DNA from: Nymphaea colorata
Taxonomy: Eukaryota; Streptophyta; Magnoliopsida; Nymphaeales; Nymphaeaceae
Length of the DNA stretch: 64,000 bases
NCBI RefSeq assembly: GCF_008831285.2
Contig: NC_045142.1
Coordinates: forward strand, 8,656,713 to 8,720,712
Direction of reading: 5' to 3'
Below the pieces are notes generated by a model. It did no database searches. It saw only the letters and a list, made by a program, of their open reading frames with translations, and had not been told where the DNA came from. This document shows positions 22,661 through 36,200 of this stretch, in pieces. A program made the translations under genes and the position numbers. Every line of letters starts with the position of its first letter. Position 1 is the first letter of the stretch.

Positions 22661-23855
22661 TGGGAAAGCCATAACTTCCCTACATATTTGCACCCAAATC
22701 AATCTATGAGAAAATAGGAAAGGATTTTTACCTTTGATAAATAGCCTCTAAAGCGCCCCCTAGATCTTTCTGGGAACGATCTGAACACAAGCCGCTGTTT
22801 TGGCAAAACAACAGGCCAATTGATTTTATTGCCGGTCATCATCAATGACCAGAAAGTACTGAAGCAACGGCATTCAAATACTGACAAGAATTCAAAGCCC
22901 TTTCCTCTTTTGCTTCATTTTCAACAATTTATTTAAAATTAATTATTAAATTCATGAATAAAAAAACCGGTCGATGCCAACGGATGACACCATGTGGGGT
23001 GCTGATCGACATTGTTCCTAAGAGCTCTGCTCTTTGAAAAGGAAAATTCGGGCGTCAGCCCCACCGGAGTATAAGTAGCAACCAGGTGAAAAAGACTTTT
23101 TAAGATGTGTTTGAATGTACATTTTTGAGACATTCAGTTTCAAGTTCCAGATACTCGTCTTATCTATCCCAATTTCTTTTGGAAACATGCCTTGAACTTT
23201 TCGGGTGGGAAAATTTGTCTGAGACACCTCGTTCAGAAAGTCTTGTCCCAGATAACAACATGCTTCGCGCATCCCCACACGCCCAAGCAGTTTTTATTAG
23301 AAATTTAATGGGAAAAAGACTTGGGTGCTGTATAAACCGAGACAGATTAATTGCTGGTTGAAAAGTATTAGTTTGCTCACTGAGGCTAATAAATCTCCAA
23401 TTCTGAAATTAATATTGCTAGAATCGCACGTCAATTAACATGAGAAGCAAATTTGATTCTTTACCACATCCCTCAGTCAGTCGTAAATGACGATGCTTTC
23501 CCACAAAAAAAATTCACATCTGCAAGTCCCATTCAATTTTCAAAAGCAATATTAGATGTGAGAGATTTTCAAGGGCGTAATCTAGTTGGTTAGATTGGTG
23601 GCAGAGACCCCATATCGTTGCTTCAATAATTCTCATAAGAGTTACATTTTTGGGCATATGAAGCAGAACCGAGTCACAGAGCTGAAAGTAGAGCCTCTCC
23701 ATCTGCCCAGGCTCTCATACATCCTTGAACCCTGGGATGTACCCTGGAAGTATACGTATGTGTGTGCGAGAAAGAAAGAGAGAGAAAGCCGATAAAATGA
23801 AAATGTATATCAAAATTTGGGAACAAAAAGTCCCTTAGATACAAATTGGATGTTC

Positions 23856-23891
<36 letters not shown>

Positions 23892-24889
23892 ACTAAACTC
23901 TTGATTTTCCTTTTTATAGATCTAAACTGGATGTTCCTTTTTTAATAAATCTTGGATGCAACCCAAAACTTTTCATCTTAGCAGTGGAGACAAAAAGGTA
24001 GAATGTACACCTTTACTTGCAAGATTGCAGAAATAGTTATGCCAAAAAATTTGTTAAAAATTTGGGTTGCCGAATCACTTCACAGATCAGCTAAGTGCAT
24101 TACAAGCAGCACACCAGCTGAAACACAAAGTCTCAGCCTCAGCGTCAGAGACTCGTCTTTTGGCCGAACCAAATCCATGAAAGGCCTGAAGTAACATTCT
24201 AGGGTAGGGCCAACTTGGTGTCCTTTTATAATATTAAAAAGAACATAATATAATAGGTATGTCCAGGGTTGGTGTGAAGCCTCTCCAAGTGCAACTAGAG
24301 ATTAATGCGGTCCTAACCCTGTTTTGACTAACAAGACTTTGATGTCCTCGGTCAACATTCCAATATCTGAGACAGATTAACAAATTAAGAACTATTATGA
24401 ATCAAAATATGCAAAAATGTCAAAATGGGGAAAAAAAATGTCTTCAAAAAATCCAAAATTAATATTGGAAAAAGCACAAAGACGCAAGTAAGCTATCCGG
24501 AATCTAGCAATGTGAAAGCGAATACGGTTTCTGGATGAGGACGTGAGGTAAATATAGCAGCAGTTGGCAGCAGCTGCATGAAAATGAAATGAATCATGTA
24601 TATATGCATGAACATGTTATATATACTCATGTCCCTGAATCTATTTATGTATTCCGTAGTCTAATTCATGACCATTCAATAAACGGCTGAGTTTACTGCT
24701 CTAATTGAACCAGGCCAAGATCTGTAATTTAAAGAGACGTATTTGAAAATTGGTTGAATTTTGGCATCTACATGGGAATTACCAATACTAGAACTCATTC
24801 TTGAATCCAAATAGGCATTTGGCAACAAACAGCCTTTCAGTTTCCTATTAGTGAGCTACCTGAACAAAAGTTCCAGTAACCTGATATAT

Positions 24890-24922
<33 letters not shown>

Positions 24923-26600
24923 TAGCTTCCTAATATATTTTAGTCTAAATGAGTTTTAATTTCTTACTTAGTTCATGCATTTTAATTTTTTAGTGATACT
25001 TAGATATGTCGTCAGACAATTAGAAAAAGGAAAGTTCACATACTTTTAAATATATGATTAGGACAATTTAATAAAAAAAAAGCGTATAGTATCAAAGTTT
25101 GAAGAAATGTGGTGAGGATTTGTCAGCTGAATGTTCTCTGTTTCCTAAAGTGAACATTTGAGTATGTAAGTCTCGAAAAACTGATACAATGGAATTTTCT
25201 GATAATCAATTTATGGGCCAGTGACAAATGTTGGTTTATGATGAGAAATTGTGTCAAATTGATAGCCCAAACTTACCATGCAATGCCTTATGGTTAACTA
25301 TTTTTGATGAATAAGGATTTTTATTCACTTGAAGGCATTGTCGGAGAAATGCCTTTTGACAAAGAGGGCAAAATTGCTATTAGTTCACTGAAGCCTTTCA
25401 GTGATCTACCAGATGAACAAACTTAGATGCCTAGATCTTATCAACATGAACCATCTAGGTAATTATACAGTTTCTCAGAACATGATCAAGTTTCTACTAG
25501 TAAAAGAAATACTCAAATATTCACTTCGAGCCATAAGATGGCTACTGAAACATCTTAAATTCTCGATGACAGTTTATCACTTGATCATAGAATTCCTATT
25601 ATGAAACTTTTTCTAGGAAACTGCTTAATACACCTTTATTTTTAATTTTGGTCATTACGAGTAAGCTTGGATATCATGAGATGTATGAGGAGGAAAAATG
25701 AAACTTAAAAAACGTGACCATGTTTCTATTCGTAAAAGAAATAATACTATTTCTTCAGGTTCTCCGATTCCAGTCCTAAAGCAATTCAGACAATTAAAAT
25801 TTGGTCAAACACATGACTAAGAAATCACTTATTTAACTCTTTCTTAATAATAGAATCTCAAGATAGTTGAAGAGAATGGGTCATCATATTTGGCACCAGC
25901 AACGACTTAATTTAAGCCATCCAATGGTTCAAACAATATATTTGAAAGTAGAACAGAAATGACATATATTCTAAAAATTGTAGGGATAACACAAATGATA
26001 CCATACCAGAATTGGTGCTTCCAAATTTTTGCAAGGTATGCTTTAGAAAAATGTCCTAGATCTACAGGGAACAATTGCAAGATGAGTCTTAAGCCAGAAG
26101 ATTAACTTAACAATAAAATAGTTTTGAGAAGGGGACTCTAGGCAATGTTTACCTTTGTGGTTGCCCTAAATCTCTACAAATTGCGTTTTTACAACCAAAG
26201 GCACTGGCAAATAATGAGATGGTAAAGAGCAGCTAGCATATAATGCCCAATTTAATTTGGAGGAGAAGAAAGCAACAAAGGAGGAAGGAAAGCCTCCGGT
26301 TGTTCAAAGCAAAGTGATGATCTTCCACAGATGAGCAGTGATGTGCGAGTGATGCCCCTTATGGTAGGATACAGATGGTGACCATATCGATCAAATGAAC
26401 AATGAAGCAGGGACCAAAAGATGACCAATCTGGTTTAGAGGAAGCATCGGCCGCAAAACAAGGGAATCTCTGGCATAGACAATTGGATGTTCCAATGAAA
26501 GGGGAATAATCTTCTTCAACTTGAAGAATCAAGACGTTGTAGGCAACAAGATGCTCATGCTATGCAGAGCCATGGTGACATGAGACTGAAAAGGGACTGG
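22661..26600. other. Gene-free interval with microsatellites
   Basis: No gene was recognised on either strand. Compound repeats occur at about 23853-23890 ((AT)n then (GA)n) and about 24884-24922 ((TA)n, (TG)n, (GA)n). A short minus-strand frame at 22939-23133 has somewhat coding-like wording but no identifiable domain. Confidence 0.45.
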
Positions 26601-29200
26601 CACAGAGGAAAAAACTATTCCTGCAATGAGGAAGCAGTGGAGACATCATGACTGCATGCCTTACTCTGTGCAGAGCTGTAGAGCATCCAAGTCCTACAAG
26701 TTTTTATGTTCAGCACTAACCCTATTAATGTCAACAGCCTTAAGGCTAACCACAAGAGGATGCTCTGTTGTAAAGTGAGTGTTACCCTCTCTATGTGTGT
26801 GTGTATGTGCACATGTGTGTGTGTGTATGTGTGGGTGGGTGTACAATAGAGAAAGAAAGAGAGGGATGGCCAATGAGGGTGGGCAGGCACTGGTTAGTAC
26901 GTACACAGTACACAAACAACTGGATCACACGATAACTCTTGATCTTGAAAAAAGTGAATGACATGTATAACACTCCAACTGATTGTGATGCAATACTGCT
27001 TGGAGATGGGCTCCAGTCCATATTATTAATAGGAATAAATAATAACAACTACACAAAACAAATACAAAATTTGAACCACAAACCCCATAAACAAAGTCAT
27101 ACAATCGGGAAGTGGTTCCATTCCTTGCCAGAATTCAAAAAGGTTTCAGTTTTCACTTTTCAATAATTTGACTGTCCACATCTGGAAAGGCATTGAGAAC
27201 ATTGAGCCTAGCACCTTTGAAGATACATACATGAATTCCACAACCTGCAAAATCTATGTATTTACAAAACTGCCTCCATGCCCTCCTCCATTTGTTGGGC
27301 CACCTATCAGAAGTACCACCTTAACAGTTGGTGGAATGTACTTAAAAAGATGGCTAAGTAGATCAGGAACTGTGTTACATGGGTGCTTCTAAATGGATGC
27401 TGCGCCCGTGTCAACTCTAGTGCTGGTGCTTCTCCAAAACAGCACATTCAGTTAGGTCAGCCGAACCGGGTCAAAACTGACCATTTTAAATGTGCACATA
27501 ACTAAATTATCTTTAATACAAAAAATTATATATGAATATAAATAAATAAGGTTATTAAACCGTTAAATAATAATGTAACATTTATATACATATATATACA
27601 CCCTCGCTGCACCTGCACCTACAACTTTTTGAAAATTACCGCATCTGCACCCTCACCCCGCTCTTAGGTGACAGCCTCCCAACATTGACTACCTTGAATC
27701 CAGTAAACTCCCATAAACTGCTCCCTGCCTATATCATTACAAATAATAATAGAAAGTCTTTGCCAAAATCTGCCTTGAAGTTTTCAAATGATTGAGAAGA
27801 GCTTTTGAACTAGTAACCGCTAACAAGCATGCCTCATATCTTAATGTTAGATCCTAACTTATACAAAACACAATAGCCTGATTACTTTGAGTCTATCTCC
27901 TTCATCGCTAAATGCAAAAGAAGGAATATTCCTTAAAAAGACAGATAGAAATGGAAGTCAGGGTTGTCATGCTTTTCCCCATTACCTGCCTCAGACATTC
28001 ATATGTTATATTTCACAAATAGAAATCTAGAAATTAATATTATGTATACTAAACTATCTTCTATATAGAAATTTTTGTAATATTTTAGGATAGTAAAAAC
28101 TACTAGATCTACATCTCATACAGTTAAATCATTTCATTCTGTCTAGGTCCTCATTGTAGTTCTAACATTGTCTCATTTAGGTGGTATAACTCGGATAAAC
28201 ATAATGTCAGTTCTCAAACACAAGTTCACAGTTGGTAAGAAATTGACAATAGGAACCTAAACAGCTGATGTAAATGTGCATACAGGAACACCATTGAAAA
28301 ATGTTAAATTACCATAAATATATCTGATAACCAAAATGAAGAGTATAGACCTCTGTAAAAACATACTGAAACAAAACTTCAAAGCAAAAAGAGCAATAAA
28401 ACTTCAAAAAGAATATGCAGAGAAATGAATTTGGAAGCTTTTGTGATTCTCCTGACAAGCACTTGTTCCCTCTGTATAATTTCTGGTACTTTTATTCAAC
28501 TTATTGACTGCAAAATCAACTTAAAAAACAGCAAAGTCTCACATCTTCTTATTTCATCTTCCAGATACGAGCTTCAAAAACCACTACTGCTAGGACACAC
28601 AAGTGTCAATGACGGTATTAAAAAATGGTCCTAATGAATGGTTTAGATGTATTCTGAAGAAAGCCTATGGGTCCCAACCACATGAAACGTGAGCATAAGG
28701 AATAACAATTCAAATCCGTTTGAGAGGTCAAATTTTCCAATTCAATTATTAAAGGATGACATCACGTGGGGTCCAGAGAAGATCTCCAGCAAATAAAATA
28801 AAAGGGAAATATGCCATCACGAAATAGATCTGCTCTTTCACTATATACAGCTACAGCAATACCGACTAAAAGAACAAAGTTCATAGCCAGCCAAAAAAAA
28901 AAAAAAAAAACGGAAAAGGGTAAAGCAACTCTAACACATAAAGAAAAGGTGATGAGATTCCTTTCCTTTTACCAAACTCATCTCCATTGATTCGTATATT
29001 CCGTTACCCAAAAGCTCAAAACAACAAAGAGATGTTTATTCCATCATACTCGCTGCCGTTACATATTACTCGAAAGAGTAACAAAGATGCTACACTAAGA
29101 ACATAATAGTAACAAGATATGTGATCGACTTGGGAGGCAATACCTATGGATTCCGTCTCGCAAGAAAGCAGAAAATTTTGCAGGACCAAAACTATACGAT
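26601..29200. other. Gene-free interval upstream of the PSAT stop codon
   Basis: No gene was recognised. A (GT)n microsatellite lies at about 26794-26840, with GTGTATGTG variants. The region next to 29220 should contain the PSAT 3' UTR (read on the minus strand), but I could not place a polyadenylation site with confidence. An A-run of 18 occurs at about 28893-28910. Confidence 0.45.
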
Positions 29201-29219
29201 CCTTCCTCCTCCGTCACAT

Positions 29220-30506
29220 TCATGCATGCTTGGCCTGAAAGTCCTTCATAAACGCAACCAATTTCTCAACGCCCTCCAACGGCATTGCGTTGTAGATTGA
29301 AGCACGAACACCACCAACCGATCTGTGCCCCTTAAGCTGCACCATCCCCTGAGAGGCAGCCTCCTTGATGAACTCGGCCTCGAGCTCCGACTTCTCAAGC
29401 GTGAAAGGGACGTTCATCAGCGACCGAACAGATTTCTCTACCGGGCACCTGTAAAATCCGCCGCTCTCGTCAATGGCATCATAGAGGATCCCGGCCTTCT
29501 TTGAGTTCTTTCGTTCGACCGCTTCCAATCCTCCCTGGTTCAGCAGATCTTTGAAAACCAGCCCGCAGATGTAGATCGCGAAGCATGGGGGAGTATTGTA
29601 CAGAGATTTGTTCTCCGAATGGATCTTGTAATCAAGCATCACGGGAGTCGCTGGCTGCGCGTTGCCTATGAGATCCTTCCGAACTATAACGATGGTCACG
29701 CCAGACGGGCCGACGTTCTTCTGCGCCCCGGCGTAGATCAACCCGAATTTCGACACATCCACCGGCTTGGAGCAGAAGTTCGACGACATATCAGCCACCA
29801 AGACGCAATCTTTTCCGACAGGCGCCGGGTAGTGCTTGAACTCCACGCCGTGGATCGTCTCATTAGCACAGATATGCAGGTACTTCGAATTTGGGTCCTG
29901 CTTAATCTCACTGAATGAGGGAATCCCGGTGTACTTCTGCGATTTGCCGGACCAGACGACGGTGGGCTTGCAGAACTTTTGGGCTTCCTTGGATGCCTTG
30001 TCACTCCACGACCCCGTGACGATGTGATCGACGGGATCGTCAGGCTTGCAAAGATTCAGGGGGATCGCCGCGAACTGGGTGGTGGCGCCACCCTGGAGGA
30101 AGAGGACCTCGTAATCCTGGGGAACCTTGAGGAGCTCGCGGAGATCTGCCTCGGCCTCCTGGATCACGGACAGGAACTCCTTTCCACGGTGACTCATCTC
30201 CATTATGCTCATGCCCGACCCTCCCCAGTTGTCGAGCTCGGCCTGGGCCTTCTTGATGACGTTCAAAGGGAGGGTAGCGGGGCCGGCGGCGAAATTGAAG
30301 ACTCGCTCTTGGGCTTGCGCGCCGGAAGGGGAGACGGGGGCCGCCGCGACGGCCTTGCATGAAATGGAGAGAGGCTTCCTCTGTGGAGCTGGGAGGTGGT
30401 CATTAACGGGGCAGGAAAGAGAGAGGCTTCCCGTGGTCTTTTTCGAGAATGGAGTTCTATGGTTCTGAAGGAGGAACGATTGAGAGGTTGAAGACGCTGC
30501 GGCCAT
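29220..30506 (-). CDS. PSAT: Phosphoserine aminotransferase, plastid-targeted
   Basis: The enzyme transfers the amino group of glutamate to 3-phosphohydroxypyruvate, giving 3-phosphoserine, the second step of the phosphorylated serine pathway in plastids; the cofactor is pyridoxal phosphate. The single exon encodes 428 residues. Residues 1 to about 65 are rich in serine and basic residues, as in a chloroplast transit peptide. The mature part starts near the family motif [11 protein letters not shown] (about 71), followed by [15 protein letters not shown] (about 98), [10 protein letters not shown] (about 136) and the PLP-binding lysine in [11 protein letters not shown] (Lys263). The C-terminal [15 protein letters not shown] (about 404) is intact. 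An in-frame ATG at 30623 would add 39 residues of 5'-UTR-like sequence; I prefer 30506 because MAAASS fits a plastid transit start. Length and the lack of introns match the plant family. Confidence 0.95.
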   Translation of the reverse strand: MAAASSTSQSFLLQNHRTPFSKKTTGSLSLSCPVNDHLPAPQRKPLSISCKAVAAAPVSPSGAQAQERVFNFAAGPATLPLNVIKKAQAELDNWGGSGMSIMEMSHRGKEFLSVIQEAEADLRELLKVPQDYEVLFLQGGATTQFAAIPLNLCKPDDPVDHIVTGSWSDKASKEAQKFCKPTVVWSGKSQKYTGIPSFSEIKQDPNSKYLHICANETIHGVEFKHYPAPVGKDCVLVADMSSNFCSKPVDVSKFGLIYAGAQKNVGPSGVTIVIVRKDLIGNAQPATPVMLDYKIHSENKSLYNTPPCFAIYICGLVFKDLLNQGGLEAVERKNSKKAGILYDAIDESGGFYRCPVEKSVRSLMNVPFTLEKSELEAEFIKEAASQGMVQLKGHRSVGGVRASIYNAMPLEGVEKLVAFMKDFQAKHA

Positions 30507-30639
30507 TTCTGAGAGAAAGGAGAGAGACAGAGTGTGTGTGTGTGCAGAGACGGTGAGAGAGGAAGGGGGAGGAGAGCTGTGGGGAGGAGGAAACGGGACT
30601 AAGTGGCGCTTTTGCTCTCCCATATGTAGTGAGCGAAAG

Positions 30640-32715
30640 TTTTAGGTTAGAAAATAGACAATTTTTAAATCCACCCCAACCAAATGGGTATATGACAGCA
30701 AGGAACAAAAAAAATTGAACTTTTTCGTGGGGATGTTATCGGGGTGTTTGCTTCGAAACCAATTTTTGAAGGTGAAAAGTGTGAACATTTTATTTAAAGA
30801 ACTTTAAAAAACTAGTTTTCACAAACCAATTTTTTCTACTGTCATAGAACCGCTGCCTTGAACAGAAACTCATTCGCTTTTTAATTTTTTCTTACCGTTG
30901 TGCTCTCCAGGCCAAACCACAACTTTTTGATTTAATATAATAGTATAAAGAGCTAGTTATGTCGTCGTTCTTCAAATACTGTTTGTTTGAAAATAAAGTG
31001 GGTTATCCAATTAATATAATACATTTTGGGTTCTTGATTTGCTGATTTCTTTTAAATTTCTTTTCACTTTGTTTCAAAACTCTTGTTAATAACTTCGGTG
31101 GACCACATCTATCAAAGTATCTTAATTATTTGGTCACTTGATGCATAAAACCTTAAAAAATAAAAAACTTAAGTCACATCATTTAATCATTCTTCTCTCA
31201 CATGCTAAGTTGCCCTACTCTGAATTTGACACCTTCGTATACTTAGTCATCTTAATATCAAAAACCAGGCATCTAGAACACCGCCAAAGAAACTCTAATC
31301 ACAAAGAGACCTTAAAAGGAAAGAAAGAAATCCTAAAACCATAATAATCACAATTTTCTTAAACTTACTAATTCTCAAAAGTGGCCTACATAAGTTCTTC
31401 TTCTTGAATTACTGTAATATCTAAAGGGTCGTTTGGCAATCATAACAAACTGTTATTATTTTACTAAGTGGCTTTAGAAATTGAGACAAATTCATTAAAC
31501 AATCTAACACAATGTCCCATGAACTTAACTCCAATTTTTTATGAGACAACAACAATTTGTTATTGTTGTCAAACATACCCTAAACTAATTCATGAGTTCA
31601 GCCAAGTTTTTGAAACCACGATCTAAATTCACTGAAAATAGTGTCATTGAAGTTTAGGCAAAACCTTATGGGCAAGAGATAGCCTTGGAGATTTCAAGCT
31701 ATGTGTGGGTGACCAAAACTTTTGCGCATGTGTGGTTTTCTCCAAGTAAAATAAGGAGTTAAATGGAACCTTATATATCTAATTCTAAGTAACCAAAAAT
31801 TAAAATACATAAGGTAACAAAACTTCTATTTAAAAAGAAAATTTAAAAAAAAAACGAATTAATCGATTGTTATTGTCTGTGCTTGAGACTCCACTATAAG
31901 GACCTTATTTTAGCCATCATCAAATAACCTAAGGGTGGTAAGTAACTGATGTGTCTTGAAAAATAATTTTGAAGCCCCAGGTAGTTCAATGGAAAATTTT
32001 CATGTGGGGGCGTGTTTCTGTTATATTACCAATCTTAGACATATTTCCTATAAATTTTTATTTAAGAAGTAGAATTCAGAAAAGAGATTTTGGATCCTTG
32101 CTCTTTTTCAGGGGGCGCTTCACGAGTACTTTTGTCGTTCATGAGAGAAAAGGCGACCCAAACTTAGGGTCGGTAGCCTGTTGTTTTCACCAACCTCTTT
32201 TTCTTTTTCAAAATATTAAAAAATTTAACCAAAATAATGTTTGAACATAAAAAAATACATTTAACATATAATTATGCTTATTTTTTTCAATAATAACTAT
32301 ATAAAAACATCTTAGTAAGTCCAGGTAACATTGTAAAATAAGATCTTACAAGTCTATGCACAAATTGGAAGACTTAAAAAGACATGTCAAAGATACCAAT
32401 TGATTACTGATGAGCAACTAGAACTACTTTGACCATTCTTTAACTATTTTATATTGACTTAAAATATTTTTTAGTTCAATGCGGTGAAATGGAACTTCGG
32501 CAGCCAACCATCTTGCCTTCATGTTATTCTTGGGGGAAAAATGCTGATTTTGGAATTCTAACGGTACGCATGTATCTTAAATACTAAAAATTATACAATT
32601 GAAAAAAAATGAAAACGACTATGCATGACGTTTTATGTACATAATCCATTCGGTACTTGAGTTGGACAGATGGAGGTAACAGGATGTACAAGGTTTTGTG
32701 ATGTGGGGTCAGGTG
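30640..32715. other. PSAT upstream region and gene-free DNA
   Basis: The first several hundred bases next to 30640 must hold the PSAT promoter (minus strand), but I see no strong TATA box. The rest is AT-rich, with no gene or transposon terminus recognised. Confidence 0.4.
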
Positions 32716-32723
32716 GAAGTATG

Positions 32724-32908
32724 GGCGGAGCTAAGGTAGGTTTCACTTGACCGCTGGCCTCATTTTATTTTCTTTAATTTACATTTAAATTAAAAAAATC
32801 ACTTATTTTATATAAAAGTTTTGAAAAATGATATTCTGGTTTTAGTCAAAATTTAGAAACTTTAATTCGATCAAACTCATAAAATTTTTTTGGCTCCACC
32901 CTACCCTT
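32724..32908 (-). mobile_element. GGGGCGGAGCC-family MITE, inverted copy
   Basis: The left end is TGGGCGGAGCTAAGGTAGG and the right end TTTGGCTCCACCCTA. The reverse complement aligns with 22379-22567 through most of its interior, including the TTTTGACTAAAACCAGAATA and AAAATAAGTGATTTTTT segments. The termini are more decayed than in the copy at 1390-1580, and no target-site duplication was found. Confidence 0.6.
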
Positions 32909-33815
32909 TGATGAAGGTGCAACAAGCGGTCTGAAGCCTTTGTCGGCAGCTCATCGTTTCGCGGCACAACCAAGTGACCCATGCACTTCTAGACCCTATG
33001 CATGCATCCTTCTTACTAGCGATTAGGATCCATTGCAGGACCCGACGGATTCAGCAATGAAGCTCAGGCAGAACCCGAGCAAGTGCACCCAATTCGATCC
33101 ACCTCAAGCTCAGCACATCGCAGTTCTTCACGCAGCACCAGACCGAGCAGACCAAGTACTTGGCGTAGCACTGACCGTGCGGACCGAACCCACTTGAGTG
33201 TATTCCATGTCACTAGCACACAAGTCTTGGGCACAGCCAGCAGGGACACCAGAGCAGATCCACACGCCTATCAAATGGAGATCTCGTGCCAGCATGAAGG
33301 CAACACCAGACTGCCACATGCTTTGTATGTATGTCACCGTCACGAGCCAAAAATGGCAACTTTGGTGTTGTTCTTTTAGTTGATCTTACAAAATAAAGTA
33401 ATATATATCATGAATTCATATCATATATCATCAGTTCGCAGCTGATAAAATAAAATAATATAATTATTTTAATGACACTATTAGTTTTTAGGTTTGAATA
33501 GTTTAAATTCCTATTAGTTCTAGTAGCAAAGAACATCTCAACATGTGGTGACTATTCTAAACTTTCCCTAAACTGTACATTGCAAAAGAATATATTAACC
33601 ATGAGAGCATTTACCTCCTTTGCCTTAACTCTGGTGAAACTCTATGTCTCTGTTGTATGTACATATTTCCATTTTAGATGTGCCTGTGCATTTTTTTTCA
33701 CTAATTTCCCGAAACACCAAATCACATATATCTTACATGGACTCCTTACATGGTATACCCAATAATATACAATTTATTCATACCATCTACTTTTGTCTAT
33801 CTTCATTACTGCTTG
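32909..33815. other. Interval with a GC-richer island, origin unknown
   Basis: About 32930-33345 is noticeably richer in GC than its surroundings and opens frames on both strands, with no domain I recognise. Its texture resembles old LTR sequence, but I found no termini, primer-binding site or paired copy. The remainder is AT-rich. Confidence 0.35.
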
Positions 33816-33819
33816 CTCT

Positions 33820-34113
33820 CTAAGGACAGGATGTATCCAGTTGTACACAAAACATGTCAGGCAATAAACTGTGAATGTTTTTAATAACTGTTTCTGATGC
33901 ATTTTCATGTGACCCTCTTTCTTCCCCGTGATATTCCCAACAAACACATGTTTGGACAAATCCATTACAAATGATGTGATCAAGGACACTTGTAGCTGCC
34001 TGAGTAAGTACATTGTTGCATTTCACACATGGATACCTCATTCTTCTATTCACTATTGCATGATGTGCAATAGCAAAGTCTAAGAATTGCTTAGCCCCAT
34101 TTTCATATTCCAA
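33820..34113 (-). pseudogene. CACTA (En/Spm) transposase-associated domain fragment
   Basis: The minus-strand frame encodes the plant transposase-associated domain found at the N-terminus of CACTA TNPD-type transposases. The marks are NGAKQFLDFA, then RYPCVKCNN (paired cysteines), a conserved histidine in VLDHIICNGF, and WEYHGE at the end of the domain. The domain covers about the first 66 residues. The rest of the transposase (DDE region and partner domains) is absent, and no CACTA termini were seen, so this is a remnant. The ATG at 34113 cuts into the usual N-terminus, so the original start was probably upstream. Confidence 0.75.
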
Positions 34114-35600
34114 ACTATCTCTCCTTTTCGTAATCTAACTTCGATTATCCATCATGTAATAATCCAATTATCTAATTACAAGTGACAATATTGCCTCTAA
34201 ATTTGGCGTGTACAAGTCATAATATGCAAAACATGTGTATAGTGTTTCAATCAGCAAAATAAGGGTCATGTAAAAAGTCATTGCCAAGACAAAATCAACG
34301 AGCAAAGTAACACATGAAAGGGACCATAGAAGACATAACTACAGCTCCAAAGATCAAATCATTTGACTTGCTAATAGTCAAGCAATGTTAATATGATCAA
34401 CCCGCCCCATTGTGAATGCTATATTTTACTTGTATTAAATTCGATTCCTGCAAATTAATACTCGTTGAATAGCTTGTTATGCAATCTCTCCAACAAGTAC
34501 CTAAACTTTAATTCTGATCATCATATGTCTGGCAATGAACATTATAAAACAAATATACAACACAAACATGATGTTATTTCTAACTCAAAGAGCACAAACA
34601 AATGATCAAATGCACCATCCAACGATTAAACATGCTGGATGATATCTACAAAAATACAGGTTAAGTGGCTCAACAAGATTCAAAGTCCTAGTTTGTTCAA
34701 ACAATTCATCGAACATAGGTGGGTTGAAGGCAAGGAACCAAAAACTTTCAAATATCAAAAAACATCTCAATAAGATCACAAATTTGGGAAAATATAGGGA
34801 TTGTGCATGTGAGGAATTTTCATGCAATTAATATGTCAGCCGGACTCTACTAAGCTCTACAAACATAACTACAAAGTTTCACGGCCAAACCCCATTAGAA
34901 AACAGTGAAATCTCACCAGAAAATCTTGGATTTATGCATAGAAACAACATACACTATAATCATTAATAAACAAATGGCCAATGTCCAACCGCCAATGAAT
35001 GTAACACCAGGAGAACCTTCACTTACATTTTGTCATCGGCCGTCGGATAACATCGACTTTTATGGACGACCAAGCTATGATACCAGGGTGCGCCTAAATT
35101 AAAGTCACGCCCGTGTCGACGCGACGTGACGTGGGTGCGACCCTGATTCACACCCAAGACTGTCAATGGTCGCACCGACTAAAAATGTCATTTATTGATT
35201 GACGCAAGTCGGGTGCAGTAAAAAACGAGTTTGTTTATTTTGGTCCATTTTTTAGGGTTTTTTTTTTATTTTCAACAAAACCTATCGGGCACGACTATCG
35301 CCCCTTTGCTAACGCCTTCTCCATCTCTCATGTGATCATCCCTTCCACCGGTGGTAGCCTCCTCTCCATCTGGCAACTGGCGTCGGCTGCGATCGTCTCT
35401 TTCGACGGCATCAAATTAGTTCAGGTAGCTACTCTGTAAGGGTTTATTTCAGATTTTCGTTTTCTCCAGCCGTCTGTCTCCCTCCACTGTTTTTCCTATT
35501 TCGTCTTGTTCCTCAACCCTCTTTCAATGCCCCTGTTTTCTTTCGGTTTATGAGTTCAATGTGTTTGCTTTGGTCCTTACATGCTCTTTGACATGGTCTA
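34114..35600. other. Gene-free interval leading to the histone pseudogene
   Basis: No gene was recognised in 34114-35090. From about 35290 the sequence becomes richer in C and T and resembles the 5' UTR and leader intron of a histone H3.3 gene, ending in a TCTACAG acceptor at 35603. No start codon or exon for the H3 N-terminal tail was found. Confidence 0.4.
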
Positions 35601-35603
35601 CAG

Positions 35604-36025
35604 GAAGCCATGAAGTCTGCCCCAACCACAGGTGGAGTGAAGAAGCCCCACCGTTACCGTCTTGGAACTGTTGCTCTTCGGTATGTGCAGTCTCCCCCGT
35701 TCTCTGTTTTCTAATCCACAAATTGTTCGCATGCCTTGGCGACTGGTGTATGTTGTGTTGTCTCCTTACCTCTACTTTCCTATTTCCAGAGAAATTTGCA
35801 AGTTCTAGAGGTCCAGAAGAGTACCGAGTTGCTGATTCGCAAGCTTCCTTTCCAAAGGCTTGTTCGTGAGATCGCTCAAGATTTCAAGGCAAGCTGCTAA
35901 TCCTTTTGTTCTGTCCTTTCTTTGCTTGTATTACAGTGGTTCTCATTTTTTTGTTGTTTGATTCCTTAATTATTTTTGTGCCATGGCAGACCGATCTTCA
36001 TTTCCAAAGCCACACTGTTTTCTAA
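35604..36025 (+). pseudogene. Histone H3.3 pseudogene, intron-containing fragment
   Basis: Three exon pieces keep the intron positions of plant H3.3 genes. The first (35604-35680) encodes [16 protein letters not shown] then LGTVALR, with Leu where the family has Pro. The second (35790-35888) encodes the [18 protein letters not shown] region, and the third (35990-36025) begins TDL and reaches a premature stop. The second piece has an extra 8 bases near its start, giving a frameshift and a TAG. Its 3' splice boundary reads AAG|GCAAGC, so the donor is GC rather than GT. The N-terminal tail before about residue 26 and everything after about residue 90 are missing. Retained introns show it arose by DNA duplication, not retroposition. 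Confidence 0.8.
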
Positions 36026-36200
36026 TAAATTTATTTGCTTCATCAAAGAGATTTTCATTTAGCTTACAATGTATAGAATGGCTGATTGCTTCTTGAACTC
36101 GCGCAAAATTGATTATGACAGAAACAACTACGACACATGTTAGTTAAATATATATCCCTTTTGGGATTAGTGGAAAGTTCTCTTCCTTGCCAGTCTAATG

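Noticed and set aside
25330-25610. Possible leucine-rich-repeat-like peptide
   Set aside because: Only a short leucine-rich frame with stops around it; no repeat periodicity holds up.
26615-27048. Histidine/threonine-rich open frames
   Set aside because: They are driven by the (GT)n microsatellite at about 26794-26840.
29619-30468. Plus-strand and other-frame open frames over PSAT
   Set aside because: Antisense or frame-shadow reading of the PSAT exon.
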